Below, in pieces: positions 62,975 to 64,000 of a stretch of DNA of 64,000 bases. Under the pieces are notes generated by a model, which had not been told where the DNA came from, ran no database searches, and worked only from the letters and a program-made list of their open reading frames with translations. The DNA comes from Marinicella litoralis (lineage in GTDB: Bacteria > Pseudomonadota > Gammaproteobacteria > Xanthomonadales > Marinicellaceae), in contig NZ_NIHB01000002.1 in the NCBI RefSeq assembly GCF_002591915.1, forward strand, positions 1 through 64,000, in the 5' to 3' direction. A program made the position numbers and the translations under genes. Position 1 is the stretch's first letter; each line of letters starts with the position of its first letter.

Positions 62975-64000
62975 CTAATGCTTGGACTGTTCCATCAACC
63001 ACTTTTTGGCAAAACCGATTAACAGCGGCGAAATTAACAGCGTTAACACAATAACTGCAATGATTAACTGATAGCCATAATCGGTTAAGGCGTGAATTTG
63101 AAATCCAATGGCTGCCAGAACGAAACTGAATTCACCGACAGGAGCCAATACCGAACCTGCATACAAACTTTGTTTCCAACTGCGATTAGCCGCCATAATT
63201 ATGCCAGCATTGATCAACAAATTACTGAACAAAACCAATAAAGCTACCAACAAAACCACATACAAATTTTGCTGAATGAAATCGATGTTTACCATCAAAC
63301 CCAAAGACATGAAAAACAATGCCACAAACACCACCCTAAAAGGTTCTAAGCTGCTGTGAACCCATCGAGTCTCTTTGGCCCTACCTATCAGCATACCGCC
63401 TAAAAAAGCACCCAAGGCCGTAGATAAATTGAAATAAGAAGAAAGCAAGGCGAAACCAAAACAACTCAACAATGCCGCAAAAACTTGTAAGTCATGATCT
63501 GTTTTTAAATATTTAGCCCATGGCAGGTGCAATGATTTTTTCGCAATAATAAAGGCAGCAAATCCAACCATAACGATGGCGCCGATGATTTGACCAATGA
63601 TTTGGGAAGTGCTACTGGGTTCAGTTGAAAAAAATCCAAGGGTAATGATCATTAAGACCACGAATAAATCTTGGGTCAACAAAATACCCAAAACAGTTTG
63701 CCCTGTTTGGGTTTCGATTTCCTTACTTTGTTGAAACAAGTTCAATACCACCGCAGTGCTACTCAAACTGATGATAAAACCCACCAACAAAATGCGTGAA
63801 AAACTCCATTGGTAATAATAACCCACTGCCGCAATCAGAATGACACTTAAGATGATTTGGGCCAAAGTGCCCAATATTGAAACTTTCCATGAAGCCATCA
63901 GCTTTTCTGGCACCACTTCCATCCCAATGAAAAACAACAGCATCACCACCCCAAACTCGCCCATTCGTGTGATCAATACTTGGTCAGTTACCCAACCCAA
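62975..64000 (-). CDS. Kef/CPA2-type monovalent cation:proton antiporter (5' end cut by window edge)
   Basis: At least 341 residues of a polytopic Na_H_Exchanger-domain protein. Motifs are LLFFIGMEVVPEKL, LSSTAVVLNLFQQ, LGILLTQDLFVVLM, STALGAFLGGMLIGR, RVVFVALFFMSLGLMV and APVGEFSFVLAAIG, matching KefB/KefC-like CPA2 antiporters. The chain ends soon after the last TM helix (IGFAKKWLMEQSKH), so no TrkA-N domain is attached. The frame is still open at the right edge, so the true N-terminus lies outside. Probable role: K+ or Na+ efflux for pH or electrophile stress. Confidence 0.88.
   Translation of the reverse strand: MGWVTDQVLITRMGEFGVVMLLFFIGMEVVPEKLMASWKVSILGTLAQIILSVILIAAVGYYYQWSFSRILLVGFIISLSSTAVVLNLFQQSKEIETQTGQTVLGILLTQDLFVVLMIITLGFFSTEPSSTSQIIGQIIGAIVMVGFAAFIIAKKSLHLPWAKYLKTDHDLQVFAALLSCFGFALLSSYFNLSTALGAFLGGMLIGRAKETRWVHSSLEPFRVVFVALFFMSLGLMVNIDFIQQNLYVVLLVALLVLFSNLLINAGIIMAANRSWKQSLYAGSVLAPVGEFSFVLAAIGFQIHALTDYGYQLIIAVIVLTLLISPLLIGFAKKWLMEQSKH

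Overview
The window reads as a chromosomal segment of an AT-rich marine-type gammaproteobacterium. The gene set (ECF sigma factor coupled to a Ser/Thr kinase with TPRs, secreted proteins ending in a short D-G-F-E tail, STN-type TonB receptor, S9 peptidase, HupE with a transmembrane anchor protein) resembles Marinicella and relatives. That genus-level guess is inference from gene content, not from a marker gene. No rRNA, tRNA or CRISPR was found.

Layout. 1-1.2 kb: an IS3-family element inserted in a copy of a small non-coding repeat. 1.2-3 kb: two hypothetical genes among more copies of that repeat; one copy (1794-2130) has near-perfect 20-bp terminal inverted repeats and looks like a MITE. 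3-12 kb: a giant secreted multidomain protein, then a Ser/Thr kinase-TPR protein coupled to its ECF sigma factor. 12.5-14.8 kb: a secreted intradiol-dioxygenase-like protein coupled to cytochrome b561, and a membrane LytTR regulator. 14.8-19.6 kb: a secreted beta-helix protein flanked by the aconitase gene acnA and by a duplicated fragment of the acnA 3' end. 20-22 kb: small membrane and secreted proteins, including a tandem paralog pair. 22-30 kb: a YncE-like/di-haem protein, a zinc metallopeptidase, an S9 peptidase and an NhaC-type antiporter. 30-33 kb: HupE/UreJ plus transmembrane anchor protein, and an FG-GAP repeat protein. 33.3-37.5 kb: TonB receptor, FecR-like anti-sigma and ECF sigma factor. 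37.6-40.2 kb: phosphoethanolamine transferase, an overlapping 35-residue membrane peptide and a PAP2 phosphatase. 40.2-42.6 kb: a DUF3500 protein, an orphan IS3-OrfA-like mini-protein and a heptosyltransferase-family enzyme.

42.6-48.8 kb is a phospho-signalling neighbourhood: an FHA/winged-helix protein, a small Ig-like acidic protein, a second Ser/Thr kinase-TPR protein and an FHA-GAF-GGDEF diguanylate cyclase. 49-51 kb carries an eight-haem cytochrome. 51-53 kb is an alkylation-repair operon (Ada-AlkA fusion plus Ogt). 53-54 kb carries an aspartoacylase-like metalloenzyme. 54.2-62 kb is a copper/silver resistance cluster on the minus strand: Met/His/Cys-rich secreted protein, CusC, CusB, CusA, glutaredoxin-MauE fusion and DUF305 protein. 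CusB has an unusual pentapeptide-repeat His/Met tail. The window ends with an HSL-type esterase and a Kef/CPA2 antiporter cut by the right edge.

Most genes lie on the minus strand in short operons with 4-bp ATGA overlaps. The most novel items are the MITE-like family with its nested IS and decayed derivatives, the acnA 3'-end duplication bracketing a secreted-protein gene, the small secreted paralog pair, the CusB tail, and the 35-residue ORF inside the eptA operon.
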